DNA of 64,000 bases from Bacillus sp. (in: firmicutes) (GCA_031180405.1 JAPSLU010000005.1:1-64000); one strand, 5' to 3'. Counted from the first letter of the stretch, positions 9,396-19,681 are shown. A program made the numbers and translations. Notes: generated by a model from the sequence alone, not told the origin.

Positions 9396-9528
9396 GTAAA
9401 CTTAACTTCCCCTATCAATCTATAATTTGACAAATTCCGACACCGTCAGCCATACTAATACTAAAATTAGTTGTTATTTGTTGAGGTTTTCAAATAAATT
9501 CCATTAAAATGAGGGGGATTCATTTCAT

Positions 9529-9783
9529 ATGAAAATCATTCACCATGCCTATAGAAGAAGAGGTCAGATTGAATTTATGTTTGAAGAGTTTCCACATTCA
9601 AAAGTGGTGTTTTCCCCTATAAAAAATTACTATTTTGTTAAGTCAGTTCGGTGGAATCAATTAGATCAAGTTGTTAAACGTAGAGATTTAGAAGAAATGG
9701 AGCACATAGTGAATGAGTTTTTAGGTTGTATTGATTTTTACAAGCAACGTAAAGCCTACGAAAATTTTGTATTTACAGAATAA
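9529..9783 (+). CDS. Hypothetical protein, 84 aa
   Basis: Not recognised. A basic, soluble 84-residue protein with several aromatic residues and no membrane segment or signal peptide. The ATG at 9529 follows GAGGGGGA, a strong ribosome site, with 11-base spacing. A hairpin terminator follows. It stands alone between rocFD and the arabinose block. Codon use is like its neighbours, which supports a real gene. Confidence 0.6.
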   Translation: MKIIHHAYRRRGQIEFMFEEFPHSKVVFSPIKNYYFVKSVRWNQLDQVVKRRDLEEMEHIVNEFLGCIDFYKQRKAYENFVFTE

Positions 9784-9817
9784 CGATGGTTGGTATAATG
9801 TGAGACAATAAAAATTG

Positions 9818-9846
9818 AAGACTAGATTAAAACAAACTAGTCTTTT
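9818..9846 (+). terminator. Hairpin terminator after the 84-aa gene
   Basis: AAGACTAG pairs with CTAGTCTT; the following T-run is short. Confidence 0.55.
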
Positions 9847-9940
9847 GATGCAACAAATCATCAAAAGCTCTATTTTCGTGTTTGAGTGAAAAATATCACA
9901 CTAAGAACATTCCAGTTTTTTCTCGTATTTTAAAATTTGA

Positions 9941-9968
9941 TGCAAAATTGTGCGTACATATGTATAAT
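9941..9968 (+). promoter_or_regulatory. Probable promoter of araP-araS-araT
   Basis: A consensus -10 TATAAT is at 9963-9968. The -35 is weak (TGCAAA, 9941-9946, 16-base spacing). The start would be about 40 bases before araP. Confidence 0.4.
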
Positions 9969-10013
9969 AAATTATTGTTATTAATTAACATTTTCATCAA
10001 GAGGTGAAAACGA

Positions 10014-10994
10014 TTGAAGAAGTTATTATATGTTTATATCATTCTATTTTCTCTCTTCTCTTTTTATATTTATTTCTTTCATTTAAAGGAAAATCCTATC
10101 TCCCCATTTAATCAAAAAAGTAATCGCTTACAAAGTGAAGTTACTGAAAAATATGTAATGGTAACATTTCAAGCAGGGATTGATTATTGGAAAAGTGCCA
10201 TTAAAGGGTTTGAAGATGCTGCGAATGAATTAAATGTTTCAGTTGAGTATCGAGGTGCAACGCAATATGATGTTCATGAGCAAATTACTGTTTTGGAGCA
10301 GGTTATAGCAAAGAAACCATCAGGAATTGCGATAAGTGCAATAAATCCAGACATGTTAAATATGACGATAAATAAAGCAATTGAAGCGGGAATTCCGGTT
10401 GTTTTATTTGATTCAGATGCCCCAGAAAGTGATGCATATACTTTTTTGGGAACGGACAATTATCATTCTGGTGTAACAAGTGCTCACAAAATGGCAGAGT
10501 TCATCGATGGAGAAGGGAATGTTGCAGTCATTAGCTTGCCCGAACAACTTAACCATAAAGAAAGAACAAATGGTTTTGTAGAGACGATAGAGAAAGAATA
10601 TCCTAGTATAAAAGTAGTGGCTATAAAAGACGGAAAAGGAAGTCAGGTTGAATCTAAGCAAGTAACAAAGGAAATTCTAAATGCTGCCCCAAATATCAAG
10701 GGGATTTTTGCTACAGAAGCAAATGGGGGAGTTGGAGTTGCAGAGGCAGTTCAGTCTTTAGACTATCAAGAAAAAATAAAAATTATTAGCTTTGATACAG
10801 ACAAACAAACATTAGACAAAATAAAAGAAGGACAAATATCTGCAACGTTAGCACAAGGGACTTGGAATATGGGCTACTGGTCTTTGCAATTTCTTTTTCA
10901 GCATAACCAAGGAAAACAATCATTACCAGAAGTTGTGAATACGGGTGTGTCAATTGTTACAAAAGAGAATCTCGAAGATTATTATGCGGATTAA
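10014..10994 (+). CDS. araP: Membrane-anchored periplasmic-type sugar-binding sensor protein
   Basis: Extracytoplasmic sugar-binding protein (Peripla_BP_4/RbsB fold) held by one N-terminal helix (about residues 5-23, LLYVYIILFSLFSFYIYFF); no lipobox Cys is seen. Blocks such as AISAINPDML and GVGVAEAV are typical of the fold. The TTG start at 10014 is set by GAGGTG 7 bases upstream. It is followed at once by a histidine kinase and a response regulator. This is the gene order of AraPST (L-arabinose sensing, Geobacillus) and XylFII-LytS-YesN (xylose sensing, Clostridium). Arabinose as ligand is inferred from the araEGH and araR neighbours. Confidence 0.85.
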   Translation: MKKLLYVYIILFSLFSFYIYFFHLKENPISPFNQKSNRLQSEVTEKYVMVTFQAGIDYWKSAIKGFEDAANELNVSVEYRGATQYDVHEQITVLEQVIAKKPSGIAISAINPDMLNMTINKAIEAGIPVVLFDSDAPESDAYTFLGTDNYHSGVTSAHKMAEFIDGEGNVAVISLPEQLNHKERTNGFVETIEKEYPSIKVVAIKDGKGSQVESKQVTKEILNAAPNIKGIFATEANGGVGVAEAVQSLDYQEKIKIISFDTDKQTLDKIKEGQISATLAQGTWNMGYWSLQFLFQHNQGKQSLPEVVNTGVSIVTKENLEDYYAD

Positions 10995-11014
10995 GATTGG
11001 TGAGGAAGATTTTT

Positions 11015-12799
11015 ATGAAACAAATACTTTTGAAATTAAATCATCTTTCTATAAGGCATAAAATCATTGCATTATTACTATTAATTAGCATACTACCATC
11101 AATCGGGTTAAGCATAGTAACTGGTTATACCGTTGAACGAATACTAGACAAACAAGCATCAGAGCATACTCTTCAATTGTTAGGTCAAGTTAATAGATCT
11201 TTAGAAACCTATGCTGATAATATGCAAAAAGTAACGTATCTTTTATCAATGGATCGTGAAGTAGATCTGTTTTTAGGTAAAAGTAATCACCAGTCAGAAG
11301 AGAATATGTACTCTATACGGCAATTTATGCAAGGGCTTTCAACTCTTTATCCAGAAATTGCAGGTATTTTAGTTGTAAACAATAAAGGTGATTATATAAG
11401 TAATGAACTCTACTCAAGGTCAGATGTCAATTTGACTAACGAATCTTGGTATAAAGAAGCCGTTCAAAATAAGGGTATTTTTAAAATTCTTGGTCACCCA
11501 AAAGATCGGCAAATTACAAGTCATGTTAATTACAAGAATAGTGAAGTTGTAACTGTTGTTCGTGCTTTATTAGAACCTGAGACTCAAGAAGTAAAAGGAG
11601 TTATATTACTAGATTTAAAGCTTAGAGTAATAGCAGAAGCAACTAGGGATGTTAGACTGGGTAAGTCTGGATATTTAATGGTCATAGATGAAAATGGGAA
11701 AGGAATTTATTCACCCGCACAGCCTTTAGGTATTCAATTACCAAATAAAATATTAAAAGCCCAAGAAAATTCAGGTTTTTTTTCTGAGGTCGTTAATGGA
11801 AATAAACTTCAATTTATTTATCAAAAACAGCCTTTTACAAATTGGACGACTGTTGGAATTTTTTCAACAGAAGAGTCAGTTTCAGAGGTCAGAGCGATTA
11901 ATATATATGTTGTTTGCTTTGTGTTTTTTGTGTGTTTAATAGGAATTACTTCTTCTTACTATCTCTCTAATTCAATGTCAAAGCCCATATTAAAGCTTAT
12001 GTCAGTGATGGAGAAGGTCCAGACTGGGGATCTGACTACTCGCTATAAGGGGAGAAGGCAAGATGAAATAGGAATGCTCGGAAGAAGCTTTAATCATATG
12101 ATTGTAAAGATTAACGAGTTATTACAACTTACTGAACATCAAGAACGTCAGAAGCGTGAAGCAGAGCTGCGAAGTTTACAAGCACATATAAAACCACATT
12201 TTTTGTACAATACGTTAGATACAATAAGTTGGATGGCAAGGAAACAGAAAAATAATGATGTCGCAGATGTTGTATCCGCCCTTTCAAAATTATTTCGAAT
12301 TGGACTTAATAAAGGAAACGATATCATTCTATTAACAGAGGAAATGATGCATATAGAAAGCTATTTAAGTATCCAAAAAGCAAGATATCGAGAAAAGCTT
12401 AACTTTACGATTGAAATGGATCCTTTTGTCAGAGAAATGAAGATTTTAAAGTTAATTCTGCAACCAATGGTCGAGAATGCAATTTACCACGGGATTAAAG
12501 AAAGAAGGGGACCTGGAAATATAAGGATTAAAGTTATTGAGGAACAAGGTCAGCTAGTTATGACTGTGAAAGATGACGGAAAGGGAATTACGGCAGAAAA
12601 GCTTGAAGAACTTAGAGAAAAGTTGAATACTCTTTACGATAATAAAGACAGAAAAGGAAAAGAAATAGATATTGGATATGGCATGATGAATGTTCAAGCA
12701 AGAATTAAATTAACCTATGGAGAGAAATATGGTCTTAAGATTGATAGCCAATTAGGTGAAGGAACAACTATTACCATCTATCTACCTGTTCAAAGATAA
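11015..12799 (+). CDS. araS: Sensor histidine kinase, LytS/YesM type
   Basis: Membrane kinase that would read the sugar-loaded AraP and phosphorylate AraT. Helix 1 at about residues 15-37, an extracytoplasmic sensor region to about 288, helix 2 (YVVCFVFFVCLIGITSSYY), HAMP to about 360, then the His_kinase domain. The phospho-acceptor is His395 in IKPHFLYNTLD. The ATPase domain has the N-box NAIYHGIKE and DDGKGI. AGGAAG lies 6 bases before ATG 11015, so I prefer it to TTG 10997 or GTG 11000. 594 residues. It starts 20 bases after araP ends. Confidence 0.9.
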   Translation: MKQILLKLNHLSIRHKIIALLLLISILPSIGLSIVTGYTVERILDKQASEHTLQLLGQVNRSLETYADNMQKVTYLLSMDREVDLFLGKSNHQSEENMYSIRQFMQGLSTLYPEIAGILVVNNKGDYISNELYSRSDVNLTNESWYKEAVQNKGIFKILGHPKDRQITSHVNYKNSEVVTVVRALLEPETQEVKGVILLDLKLRVIAEATRDVRLGKSGYLMVIDENGKGIYSPAQPLGIQLPNKILKAQENSGFFSEVVNGNKLQFIYQKQPFTNWTTVGIFSTEESVSEVRAINIYVVCFVFFVCLIGITSSYYLSNSMSKPILKLMSVMEKVQTGDLTTRYKGRRQDEIGMLGRSFNHMIVKINELLQLTEHQERQKREAELRSLQAHIKPHFLYNTLDTISWMARKQKNNDVADVVSALSKLFRIGLNKGNDIILLTEEMMHIESYLSIQKARYREKLNFTIEMDPFVREMKILKLILQPMVENAIYHGIKERRGPGNIRIKVIEEQGQLVMTVKDDGKGITAEKLEELREKLNTLYDNKDRKGKEIDIGYGMMNVQARIKLTYGEKYGLKIDSQLGEGTTITIYLPVQR

Positions 12800-12825
12800 T
12801 GAAGTGTTGTTTGGGGGGAGAAAGC

Positions 12826-14037
12826 GTGAAAAATAATAGATGGAAAGTGCTTATTGCAGATGATGAACCTGTTATTCGTGAAGGAATCAGAGATTCAATT
12901 GATTGGGCTTCTTTGCAAATGGAAGTTATCGCAGAGGCTGAGGATGGAGAAGAAGCATTAGAACTTGCTCTAAATGGGTCTATACATGTTCTGTTAGCTG
13001 ATTTGAATATGCCGATTATGGATGGTCTGACATTAATAAAACAGATAAAACACCGACTTCCACAGTGTAAAATTTTAATTATAAGTGGTCACGATGAATT
13101 TACATATGCACAAGAAGCAGTTCGTTTAAATGTAACAGATTATATATTAAAGCCTGTGGAGCCTGATCAATTAAAGAAAGTTTTAATGGGTATCGTTCAG
13201 GAGCTAGAAGAACATGTGAAAGTAAGTGAATACTTAGAGATGGCATCCAATCAAATTTCTCGGAATATGATGATGCTTCGCGAGCAGTTTTGTAGAGAAT
13301 GGATAGAAGGACGTATAAAAGAAGAGGAGATTATTAGCCAGCTAGAGATCTTAAAATTACCAACGAAAAATCCTCATCAAATTGCCATAATCTATGTACC
13401 AGAATATTTAGCTAATAAGCCATTAATGACAGAAAAAGAAAAACATATTTATGAATTTTTAATTAAAAATATTGTAACAGAGCTCTTGGAGGTCTATCCC
13501 AATCTTATTTTTGCTGACCAAAGTGGTTTAATGGTCTTAATTCTATGGGATTCTATACCGACTACTCTTTTTGAAAGAATGGAGCAATTATTAAAAGAAT
13601 ATTTAAAAATGAGCATTACGATATATATGAAACAAACTGATAAAGAAGATATTCAAAAAGTATATGAAGATTGTAAGAGTTCTATTTTTGGAGAAGTATC
13701 AATATCTCCTATTGTCCGTAGAGCAAAAAAATATATAGAAGAACATTATACAGAACCAACAATTACACTGGAGAACGTTGCCAATATCTTACAAGTTTCT
13801 TCTGTTTATTTAAGTAGATCGATTAAGAAGGATTTAGGTATGTCTTTTGTTAGTTTAGTAACAAATTTGAGGGTTAAAAAGGCAATACAATTGTTAAATT
13901 CAACAAATTTGCCAATTGTTGAAATTGCTGAATCGGTTGGATATGATACACAGCATTATTTTAGTACAGCTTTTAAAAAGGTAGTTGGTGTATCACCAAA
14001 TAAATATAGAAAAAACGCAGGACTAGTATCGAATTAA
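12826..14037 (+). CDS. araT: Response regulator, REC plus AraC-type DNA-binding domain
   Basis: YesN-type transcription activator. The receiver domain has the acidic pair in LIADDEP, phospho-acceptor Asp59 (LLADLNMPIMDG) and conserved Lys in ILKPVEP. Two helix-turn-helix motifs of AraC type lie at the C-terminus (ITLENVANILQVSSVYLSRSI and IVEIAESVGYDTQHYFS). GTG 12826 is preceded by GGGGGGAG at 5 bases; the earlier ATG at 12799 overlaps the araS stop and lacks a ribosome site. 403 residues. The likely target is the araEGH promoter just downstream. Confidence 0.9.
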   Translation: MKNNRWKVLIADDEPVIREGIRDSIDWASLQMEVIAEAEDGEEALELALNGSIHVLLADLNMPIMDGLTLIKQIKHRLPQCKILIISGHDEFTYAQEAVRLNVTDYILKPVEPDQLKKVLMGIVQELEEHVKVSEYLEMASNQISRNMMMLREQFCREWIEGRIKEEEIISQLEILKLPTKNPHQIAIIYVPEYLANKPLMTEKEKHIYEFLIKNIVTELLEVYPNLIFADQSGLMVLILWDSIPTTLFERMEQLLKEYLKMSITIYMKQTDKEDIQKVYEDCKSSIFGEVSISPIVRRAKKYIEEHYTEPTITLENVANILQVSSVYLSRSIKKDLGMSFVSLVTNLRVKKAIQLLNSTNLPIVEIAESVGYDTQHYFSTAFKKVVGVSPNKYRKNAGLVSN

Positions 14038-14066
14038 CAAAGTGTATGGAAAACAGTTTATTTTCG

Positions 14067-14090
14067 AAACAGGCATAGCCTGTTTTTTTG
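14067..14090 (+). terminator. Rho-independent terminator of araPST
   Basis: AAACAGGC and GCCTGTTT enclose ATA; T7 follows. Confidence 0.88.
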
Positions 14091-14156
14091 TTTATTAACC
14101 TATAAAATGCTACTAAGATCATTTAAAGTATAAAAAAAGCTCCCTAATTCAATGAA

Positions 14157-14239
14157 ATGTAAGCGTTTTTAAAAAAGTTAAGAATTTATAAAAATAGTTA
14201 CTTTTTTGAAAAGACTAGAAAATGTAAGCGTGATATATT
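14157..14239 (+). promoter_or_regulatory. araE promoter region with two AATGTAAGCGT motifs
   Basis: The 11-mer AATGTAAGCGT occurs at 14157 and again at 14221, 64 bases apart. TGTAAGCG is the left half of a CcpA cre; the first copy (TGTAAGCGTTTTTA) fits cre best. TTGAAA (14206) and TATATT (14234) are too far apart (22 bases) for an unassisted sigma-A promoter, which suits activation by AraT. The motifs may therefore be CcpA or AraT sites. Confidence 0.55.
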
Positions 14240-14292
14240 CTAAACACGGCAAAAGCCAAAAGATAAAATAAGTGTAATAGGGGGAGAAGTAA

Positions 14293-15369
14293 ATGAAAAA
14301 GTTACTTGGTATATTTCTGGTCTTATCGATTGTCTTTTCATTAGCGGCTTGTGGTGGAAATGAAAAAGCAAGTGGTGATGAAAAAGGGACTGTCGGAATT
14401 GCTATGCCGACAAAATCATCGGAAAGATGGGTTAATGACGGAGAAAATATGGTGAAAGAATTTGAAGCATTAGGTTATGACACAGATTTACAATACGCGG
14501 AAGATGTTGTAGAAAATCAAATCTCGCAAATTGAAAACATGATTACAAAAGGGGTAGACGTATTGGTTATTGCTTCAATTGATGGAGAAGCATTAACGAA
14601 TGTGTTAGAAAAAGCAAATGACCAAGGGATAAAAGTTATTTCCTATGATCGCTTAATTAAAAACTCTGAGCATGTAAGCTATTATGCAACATTTGATAAC
14701 TTCAAGGTTGGGGTTTTACAAGGTTCGTATATTGAAGAAAAATTAGGATTAAAAGATGGAAAAGGTCCTTTTAATATTGAATTATTTGCAGGATCTCCTG
14801 ATGACAATAATGCTTATTTCTTTTTTGATGGTGCTATGTCTATATTAAAACCATATATTGATTCTGGAAAGTTGGTTGTTCAAAGCGGTCAAACAGAATT
14901 TGATCAAGGTGCAACATTAAGATGGGATGGTTCAGTCGCACAGTCTAGAATGGATAACTTATTAAGCGCTTACTATTCGAGTGAAAAAGTAGATGCTGTT
15001 TTATCACCATATGACGGAATTAGTATTGGGATCATATCTTCTCTAAAAGGCGTTGGATATGGTTCAGGAGATAAGCCGATGCCTGTTATTACTGGGCAAG
15101 ATGCAGAATTAGCTTCAATAAAATCGATTATTTCTGGTGAGCAAACACAAACAGTATTCAAAGATACTCGTGAGCTAGCCAAAAAGGCTGTAGCAATGGC
15201 TGAAGCAGTATTAAAAGGTGAAGAAGCAGAAGTAAATGATACAGAAACCTATGACAATGGAGTAAAAGTTATACCATCATTTTTACTTGAGCCAGTTTCT
15301 GTTGATGTAAACAATTATAAAGAGACATTAGTAGATAGCGGGTACTATTCAGAAGACGAACTACAATAA
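14293..15369 (+). CDS. araE: Sugar ABC transporter substrate-binding lipoprotein, ChvE type
   Basis: Extracellular lipoprotein that delivers monosaccharide to AraG-AraH. Signal peptide with lipobox LAAC (Cys at residue 20). It closely follows the ChvE family: [57 protein letters not shown] and [11 protein letters not shown]. ChvE proteins bind arabinose, xylose, galactose and related aldoses. In Geobacillus the same position is called AraE of AraEGH. ATG at 14293 follows AGGGGGAGAAGT. 358 residues. L-arabinose is the expected main ligand, by context. Confidence 0.92.
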   Translation: MKKLLGIFLVLSIVFSLAACGGNEKASGDEKGTVGIAMPTKSSERWVNDGENMVKEFEALGYDTDLQYAEDVVENQISQIENMITKGVDVLVIASIDGEALTNVLEKANDQGIKVISYDRLIKNSEHVSYYATFDNFKVGVLQGSYIEEKLGLKDGKGPFNIELFAGSPDDNNAYFFFDGAMSILKPYIDSGKLVVQSGQTEFDQGATLRWDGSVAQSRMDNLLSAYYSSEKVDAVLSPYDGISIGIISSLKGVGYGSGDKPMPVITGQDAELASIKSIISGEQTQTVFKDTRELAKKAVAMAEAVLKGEEAEVNDTETYDNGVKVIPSFLLEPVSVDVNNYKETLVDSGYYSEDELQ

Positions 15370-15389
15370 TAATCTAAATGAATATGAAT

Positions 15390-15422
15390 GAGGCAGACTT
15401 CAATTATTTGGAGTCAGCCTTA
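15390..15422 (+). other. Intercistronic hairpin between araE and araG
   Basis: AGGCAGACTTC pairs with GGAGTCAGCCT (one A-A mismatch inside). With no T-run after it, it probably stabilises the araE message or limits downstream expression, giving excess binding protein. Confidence 0.55.
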
Positions 15423-15447
15423 TCACATAATGAGGATGTGGTGTAAA

Positions 15448-17013
15448 ATGTCTGAAATCATCCTAGAAATGAGGAATATTACAAAGGAATTTCCGGGAGT
15501 TAAGGCACTTGAGAATGTTAATTTGAAAATAAAAAAGGGCGAAATCCACGCTTTAGCTGGTGAAAATGGAGCTGGAAAGTCAACACTTATGAAGGTGTTA
15601 AGTGGAGTGTATCCTCATGGAACATATAGTGGGGATATATTGTTTCAAAATGAGGTTTGTCAATTTAAAGATATTAAACAGAGTGAAGAGCTTGGGATCG
15701 TTATCATTCATCAGGAATTAGCATTGATACCCGATCTATCAATTGAAGAAAATATTTTTTTAGGAAATGAAAATGCTAAAAAAGGAATTATCGATTGGAA
15801 TGAAACAACAATTAAAACCCAAAAGTTATTGATGAAAGTAGGATTAATAGAATCACCTAAAACATTGATTACTGACATCGGGGTTGGAAAGCAGCAATTA
15901 GTTGAAATTGCAAAAGCTTTATCTAAAAGAGTAAAATTACTAATTTTAGATGAACCTACAGCGGCGTTAAATGAAGATGATAGTGAGAACTTATTGGAAC
16001 TATTACTAGAATTTAAAAAGCAAGGCATCTCGGCAATTATTATTACGCACAAGTTAAATGAAATCAAAAAAGTGGCAGACTCTGTCACCATTTTACGTGA
16101 TGGACAGACGATTGAAACATTAGATATGGTGAAAGATAAAGTGGACGAAGACCGTATCATTAAGGGAATGGTAGGAAGAGATTTAACAAATCGTTTTCCG
16201 AAAAGGAATCCAGAAATAGGGGAAATAATATTTGAAGTGAAGAATTGGAATGTTTTTCACCCAACTCATAGTGATCGAAAAGTAATTGATGATGTGAATA
16301 TACACATCCGTAAAGGTGAGATTGTAGGGATTGCAGGGTTAATGGGTGCCGGGCGTACAGAGCTTGCCATGAGTATATTTGGTAGGTCCTTTGGTAAAAA
16401 AATATCCGGACAATTATATAAAGATGAAAAGGAAATACAGCTGAACAATGTAACCCAAGCAATTAACAATGGAATTGCTTATGTAACGGAAGATCGAAAA
16501 GGTAATGGCTTAATATTAATGGATGACATTAAACAAAATATTTCACTTGCTAGCTTGAAGAAGATTACAAAAGGTCGTGTCATTAACGAAAATCAAGAGG
16601 TTATTGAAGCGCAAAAATTCCGTGAAAAAATGAAAATTAAAACACCTAGTGTTTTCCAAAAGACTGGTAATTTAAGTGGAGGGAATCAGCAAAAGGTAGT
16701 ATTAAGCAAGTGGATTTTTTCCGAACCAGATATATTGATTTTAGATGAACCGACTCGTGGGATAGACGTTGGTGCAAAATTTGAAATTTACACGATTATA
16801 AATCAGCTGGCAAACGAGGGTAAAGGAGTCCTAATCATTTCATCAGAGCTACCGGAAATACTTGGGATGTGCGATCGGATTTATGCGATGAGTGAAGGTA
16901 GGATAACTGGTGAAATTAACCGTGAGGAAGCTACGCAAGAATATGTCATGAAATATATGACAAAGAGTAAGGCTAGGGGGGAGTATTCAAATGCAGCCAG
17001 TGACAGGGAATAA
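15448..17013 (+). CDS. araG: Sugar ABC transporter ATPase with two nucleotide-binding domains (GguA/MmsA type)
   Basis: Cytoplasmic ATPase of a CUT2 importer. The first domain has Walker [10 protein letters not shown] and Walker [12 protein letters not shown]; the second has the degenerate Walker [10 protein letters not shown] usual for the family, signature NLSGGNQQK and Walker [16 protein letters not shown] 15448 follows GAGGATGTGGTG and starts 521 residues; an upstream in-frame ATG at 15388 would add 20 residues and lacks a ribosome site. It overlaps araH by 23 bases, so the two are co-translated. Confidence 0.93.
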   Translation: MSEIILEMRNITKEFPGVKALENVNLKIKKGEIHALAGENGAGKSTLMKVLSGVYPHGTYSGDILFQNEVCQFKDIKQSEELGIVIIHQELALIPDLSIEENIFLGNENAKKGIIDWNETTIKTQKLLMKVGLIESPKTLITDIGVGKQQLVEIAKALSKRVKLLILDEPTAALNEDDSENLLELLLEFKKQGISAIIITHKLNEIKKVADSVTILRDGQTIETLDMVKDKVDEDRIIKGMVGRDLTNRFPKRNPEIGEIIFEVKNWNVFHPTHSDRKVIDDVNIHIRKGEIVGIAGLMGAGRTELAMSIFGRSFGKKISGQLYKDEKEIQLNNVTQAINNGIAYVTEDRKGNGLILMDDIKQNISLASLKKITKGRVINENQEVIEAQKFREKMKIKTPSVFQKTGNLSGGNQQKVVLSKWIFSEPDILILDEPTRGIDVGAKFEIYTIINQLANEGKGVLIISSELPEILGMCDRIYAMSEGRITGEINREEATQEYVMKYMTKSKARGEYSNAASDRE

Positions 17014-18208
17014 GTTTAATAAACAAGCTGATAATAGATCGTATGGACAAGTATTACAGCAAATGATAAAAAATAATATGAGACAATACAGCATGATTAT
17101 TGCGTTACTTTTAATCATGTTACTTTTTCAAATTTTAACTGAAGGGATCCTTTTAAAACCCTTAAATATTACAAACTTGATCTTACAAAATAGTTATATC
17201 TTAGTTTTAGCAATTGGAATGGTATTGGTCATAATCACGGGACATATTGATCTTTCAGTTGGTTCGATTGCTGCATTCGTTGGGGCAATTGCAGCGATAT
17301 TAATGGTTGATTACTCAATGCCTTCCTATTTAGCGGTCATAATTTCGCTATTACTTGGAGCAATTATTGGAGCTTGGCAAGGGTTTTGGATTGCTTATGT
17401 AAAAATTCCAGCCTTTATTGTGACATTAGCAGGCATGCTCTTATTTCGAGGATTAACTTTAGTTGTGCTAGAGGGGAAATCAATCGCACCATTTCCAGAG
17501 TCTTTTAAAAAGATTAGTTCTGGTTTTATCCCTGATTTTATGGGTGGAAGCAGTGTCCATTTATTAACAATACTAATTGGCGTATTTATTTCCGTTATAT
17601 ATGTATTTAATGAATTAAAAGCTAGAAGAAACCAAATTAAGTATAACTTTGATGTTCAACCGAAAGGGTTATTCATAATAAAGCTTATTGCATTAGTCGC
17701 GGTTATTAATATCTTCTCTTATGTTCTTGCTATTTATGAAGGATTACCGAATATTTTAATTATCCTAGCTATTTTAATTTTAGCTTATACGTTTGTAATG
17801 AGAAAAACGACGGTTGGTAGACATATTTATGCAATTGGTGGAAATGAAAAGGCAGCACAATTATCAGGTGTAAAGACGAAGCGAGTAACATTCTGGGTCT
17901 TCGTAAACATGGGTGTTTTATCTGCTCTTTCAGGATTAATCTTTGCTGCACGTTTAAATGCTGCTACACCTAAAGCTGGGAATCTATTTGAGCTTGATGC
18001 AATCGCAGCTTGTTTTATCGGTGGAGCATCAGCATATGGTGGTATTGGTACTGTACCAGGTGCCATAATAGGTGGCCTAGTTATGGGTGTTATGAATAAC
18101 GGTATGTCTTTAATTGGACTTGGTATTGACTGGCAGCAAGCAATTAAGGGGTTGGTATTACTAGCTGCAGTTGCTTTTGATATTTATAATAAAAATAAAA
18201 ATTCTTAA
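16991..18208 (+). CDS. araH: Sugar ABC transporter permease (GguB/MmsB type)
   Basis: CUT2-type permease of 405 residues with about ten hydrophobic segments. It shows the family block [16 protein letters not shown] and the conserved C-terminal [20 protein letters not shown]. The insert with [15 protein letters not shown] near residue 213 is typical of GguB/MmsB rather than XylH or RbsC. ATG 16991 follows GGGGGGAG inside the end of araG. It closes the araEGH operon. Confidence 0.92.
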   Translation: MQPVTGNKFNKQADNRSYGQVLQQMIKNNMRQYSMIIALLLIMLLFQILTEGILLKPLNITNLILQNSYILVLAIGMVLVIITGHIDLSVGSIAAFVGAIAAILMVDYSMPSYLAVIISLLLGAIIGAWQGFWIAYVKIPAFIVTLAGMLLFRGLTLVVLEGKSIAPFPESFKKISSGFIPDFMGGSSVHLLTILIGVFISVIYVFNELKARRNQIKYNFDVQPKGLFIIKLIALVAVINIFSYVLAIYEGLPNILIILAILILAYTFVMRKTTVGRHIYAIGGNEKAAQLSGVKTKRVTFWVFVNMGVLSALSGLIFAARLNAATPKAGNLFELDAIAACFIGGASAYGGIGTVPGAIIGGLVMGVMNNGMSLIGLGIDWQQAIKGLVLLAAVAFDIYNKNKNS

Positions 18209-18213
18209 TTTTA

Positions 18214-18376
18214 GCTAGGTTGATTGGAGACGGATATGCGAGGCTCCCGTGGGAGTAGCGGGACGAGACTTATACAGCGCTTGCGTCGAGGAGGCTCAAC
18301 GATCTAAGGAAAGTAAGAGATCTCTCGTTACAATCAACCAACCTAATATTAATTTAAAAGCAACAAAGTTTACGAA
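18214..18376. repeat. Palindromic intergenic repeat of a second family
   Basis: Starts with TAGGTTGATTG and the inverse CAATCAACC-AACCTA closes near 18345, giving terminal inverted repeats. Inside are GGCTCCCGTGGGAGTAGCGGGACGAG-like GC-rich hairpins that contrast with the AT-rich surroundings. The tail AGCAACAAAGTTTACGA (18359-18375) recurs, inverted and exact over 17 bases, at 28193-28209. With the next two entries this accounts for the 345-base gap before araR. Confidence 0.65.
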
Positions 18377-18389
18377 AACAGCCTAACTA

Positions 18390-18437
18390 AAAGATCGCTG
18401 ATATATCTTAAAAGATATATCGACGATCTTTTTAATT
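18390..18437 (+). terminator. Rho-independent terminator of araEGH
   Basis: AAAGATCG-ATATATCT pairs with AGATATAT-CGATCTTT across short internal loops, followed by a T-rich run. Confidence 0.8.
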
Positions 18438-18467
18438 TTTTGTCTAATAAAAAATAAGATAGACATT

Positions 18468-18540
18468 TTATCAATGTGATCTCATAGTGTATAATCAATT
18501 TAGTTGTACGAATAAGTTAGGACGGAAACATACAAGTTGA
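18468..18540 (+). promoter_or_regulatory. araR promoter with AraR-like operator halves
   Basis: -10 TATAAT at 18490-18495 with weak -35 TTATCA (18468-18473, 16 bases). TTAGTTGTACGAATAAGT (18500-18517) sits at the predicted start site, and an inverted half site (reading AACTTGTATG on the minus strand) lies at 18528-18538. B. subtilis AraR boxes centre on TTGTACGTACAA. Autorepression is implied. Confidence 0.7.
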
Positions 18541-18553
18541 AAGTGGTGACAGA

Positions 18554-19681
18554 ATGGCGCAACAAACGAAAGTCAGCATGGTGAAGCAAAAAATTAAAGA
18601 ATGGATCACAGATGAGAAAGTGTCTCCAGGGGAGAAGATCTATTCAGAAAATGAACTTGTGAAAATGTTTGAGGTTAGTAGACATACAGTTAGGCAGGCT
18701 GTCGGAGACCTCGTCCATGAAGGATGGCTTACCAGAGAGCAAGGAGCAGGTACTTTTGTCTCGCAGCGGCAGAATAAAACGGAACGTCCAGTTCCAACTG
18801 GTAAAAATATAGGTGTCATCACAACCTATATTACAGATTATATCTTCCCTTCGATTATAAAGGGAATTGAATCCTATTTAACTGATCATGGCTACTCATT
18901 AACATTTGCTTGTACCGACAATAACCCTGAGAAAGAAAGACAATGTTTAGAATCAATGTTAAATCGAAGTATTGACGGCTTGATCGTAGAGCCAACTCGC
19001 AGTAGCGGTTATAACCCAAATCTACATTACTACTTACAAATGGAACAAAACAATATACCATATTTAATGATCAACCAATACTATCCACAGTTAAATCCAC
19101 CACATCTTATATTAAATGATGAAAAAGGTGGGTTTATCGCGACGGAGCACCTTATTAAACTTGGTCATCAAAAAGTGATTGGTTTGTTCAAAAGTGATGA
19201 TATTCAAGGGTTAAACCGTATGCAAGGGTTTATTAGAGCATTTAGGGAAAATGAAATATCTTTTTTTCCTGAAATGATTATTACGTATACAACAGAAGAG
19301 AAAGACAAGATATTATTAAAAAAACTAAAGGATGTGCTAATTTTAGAAGAGAAGCGACCGACAGGAATCATCTGTTACAATGACGAAATAGCCATCAATG
19401 TCCTAAATTTACTAAGAGAGCTAGAACTAAAAGTACCTGAAGACATCTCAATTGTGGGCTATGATGACTCTTATTTAACGGAAGCTTCTGAGACGAAAAT
19501 TACTTCAGTAACACATCCAAAAACGGAGATGGGAGTGGAAGCAGCGAAATGGATCGTTGCGACTGTAGAGAACCGAGAGAGTGAGGTAGTTGAAAACAGC
19601 CAAAAAATGTATGAGCCCGAATTAGTGATTCGAAACTCCACAAAGGCTATTTCAACAGAGACTAATTCACAGGTTATTTAA
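18554..19681 (+). CDS. araR: Arabinose operon repressor
   Basis: Repressor of arabinose genes, released by L-arabinose. Chimeric AraR layout of 375 residues: N-terminal GntR-type winged helix (ENELVKMFEVSRHTVRQAVGDL, GAGTFV) and a LacI/GalR-type sugar-binding domain (GLIVEPTRSSG, MINQYYP, GIICYNDEIA, VGYDDSYL). ATG 18554 follows AGTGGTG. Operator-like sites lie before this gene, araB and araD. The next gene egsA follows after 48 bases without an obvious terminator. Confidence 0.95.
   Translation: MAQQTKVSMVKQKIKEWITDEKVSPGEKIYSENELVKMFEVSRHTVRQAVGDLVHEGWLTREQGAGTFVSQRQNKTERPVPTGKNIGVITTYITDYIFPSIIKGIESYLTDHGYSLTFACTDNNPEKERQCLESMLNRSIDGLIVEPTRSSGYNPNLHYYLQMEQNNIPYLMINQYYPQLNPPHLILNDEKGGFIATEHLIKLGHQKVIGLFKSDDIQGLNRMQGFIRAFRENEISFFPEMIITYTTEEKDKILLKKLKDVLILEEKRPTGIICYNDEIAINVLNLLRELELKVPEDISIVGYDDSYLTEASETKITSVTHPKTEMGVEAAKWIVATVENRESEVVENSQKMYEPELVIRNSTKAISTETNSQVI

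Noticed and set aside
16160-16469. Two overlapping minus-strand frames of 67-100 codons inside araG
   Set aside because: They mirror the ATPase coding frame and have no ribosome site.
14293-18208. Naming the importer xylFGH
   Set aside because: Sequence blocks ([15 protein letters not shown]; permease insert [11 protein letters not shown]) are of the ChvE-GguAB type, and the neighbours are arabinose genes.
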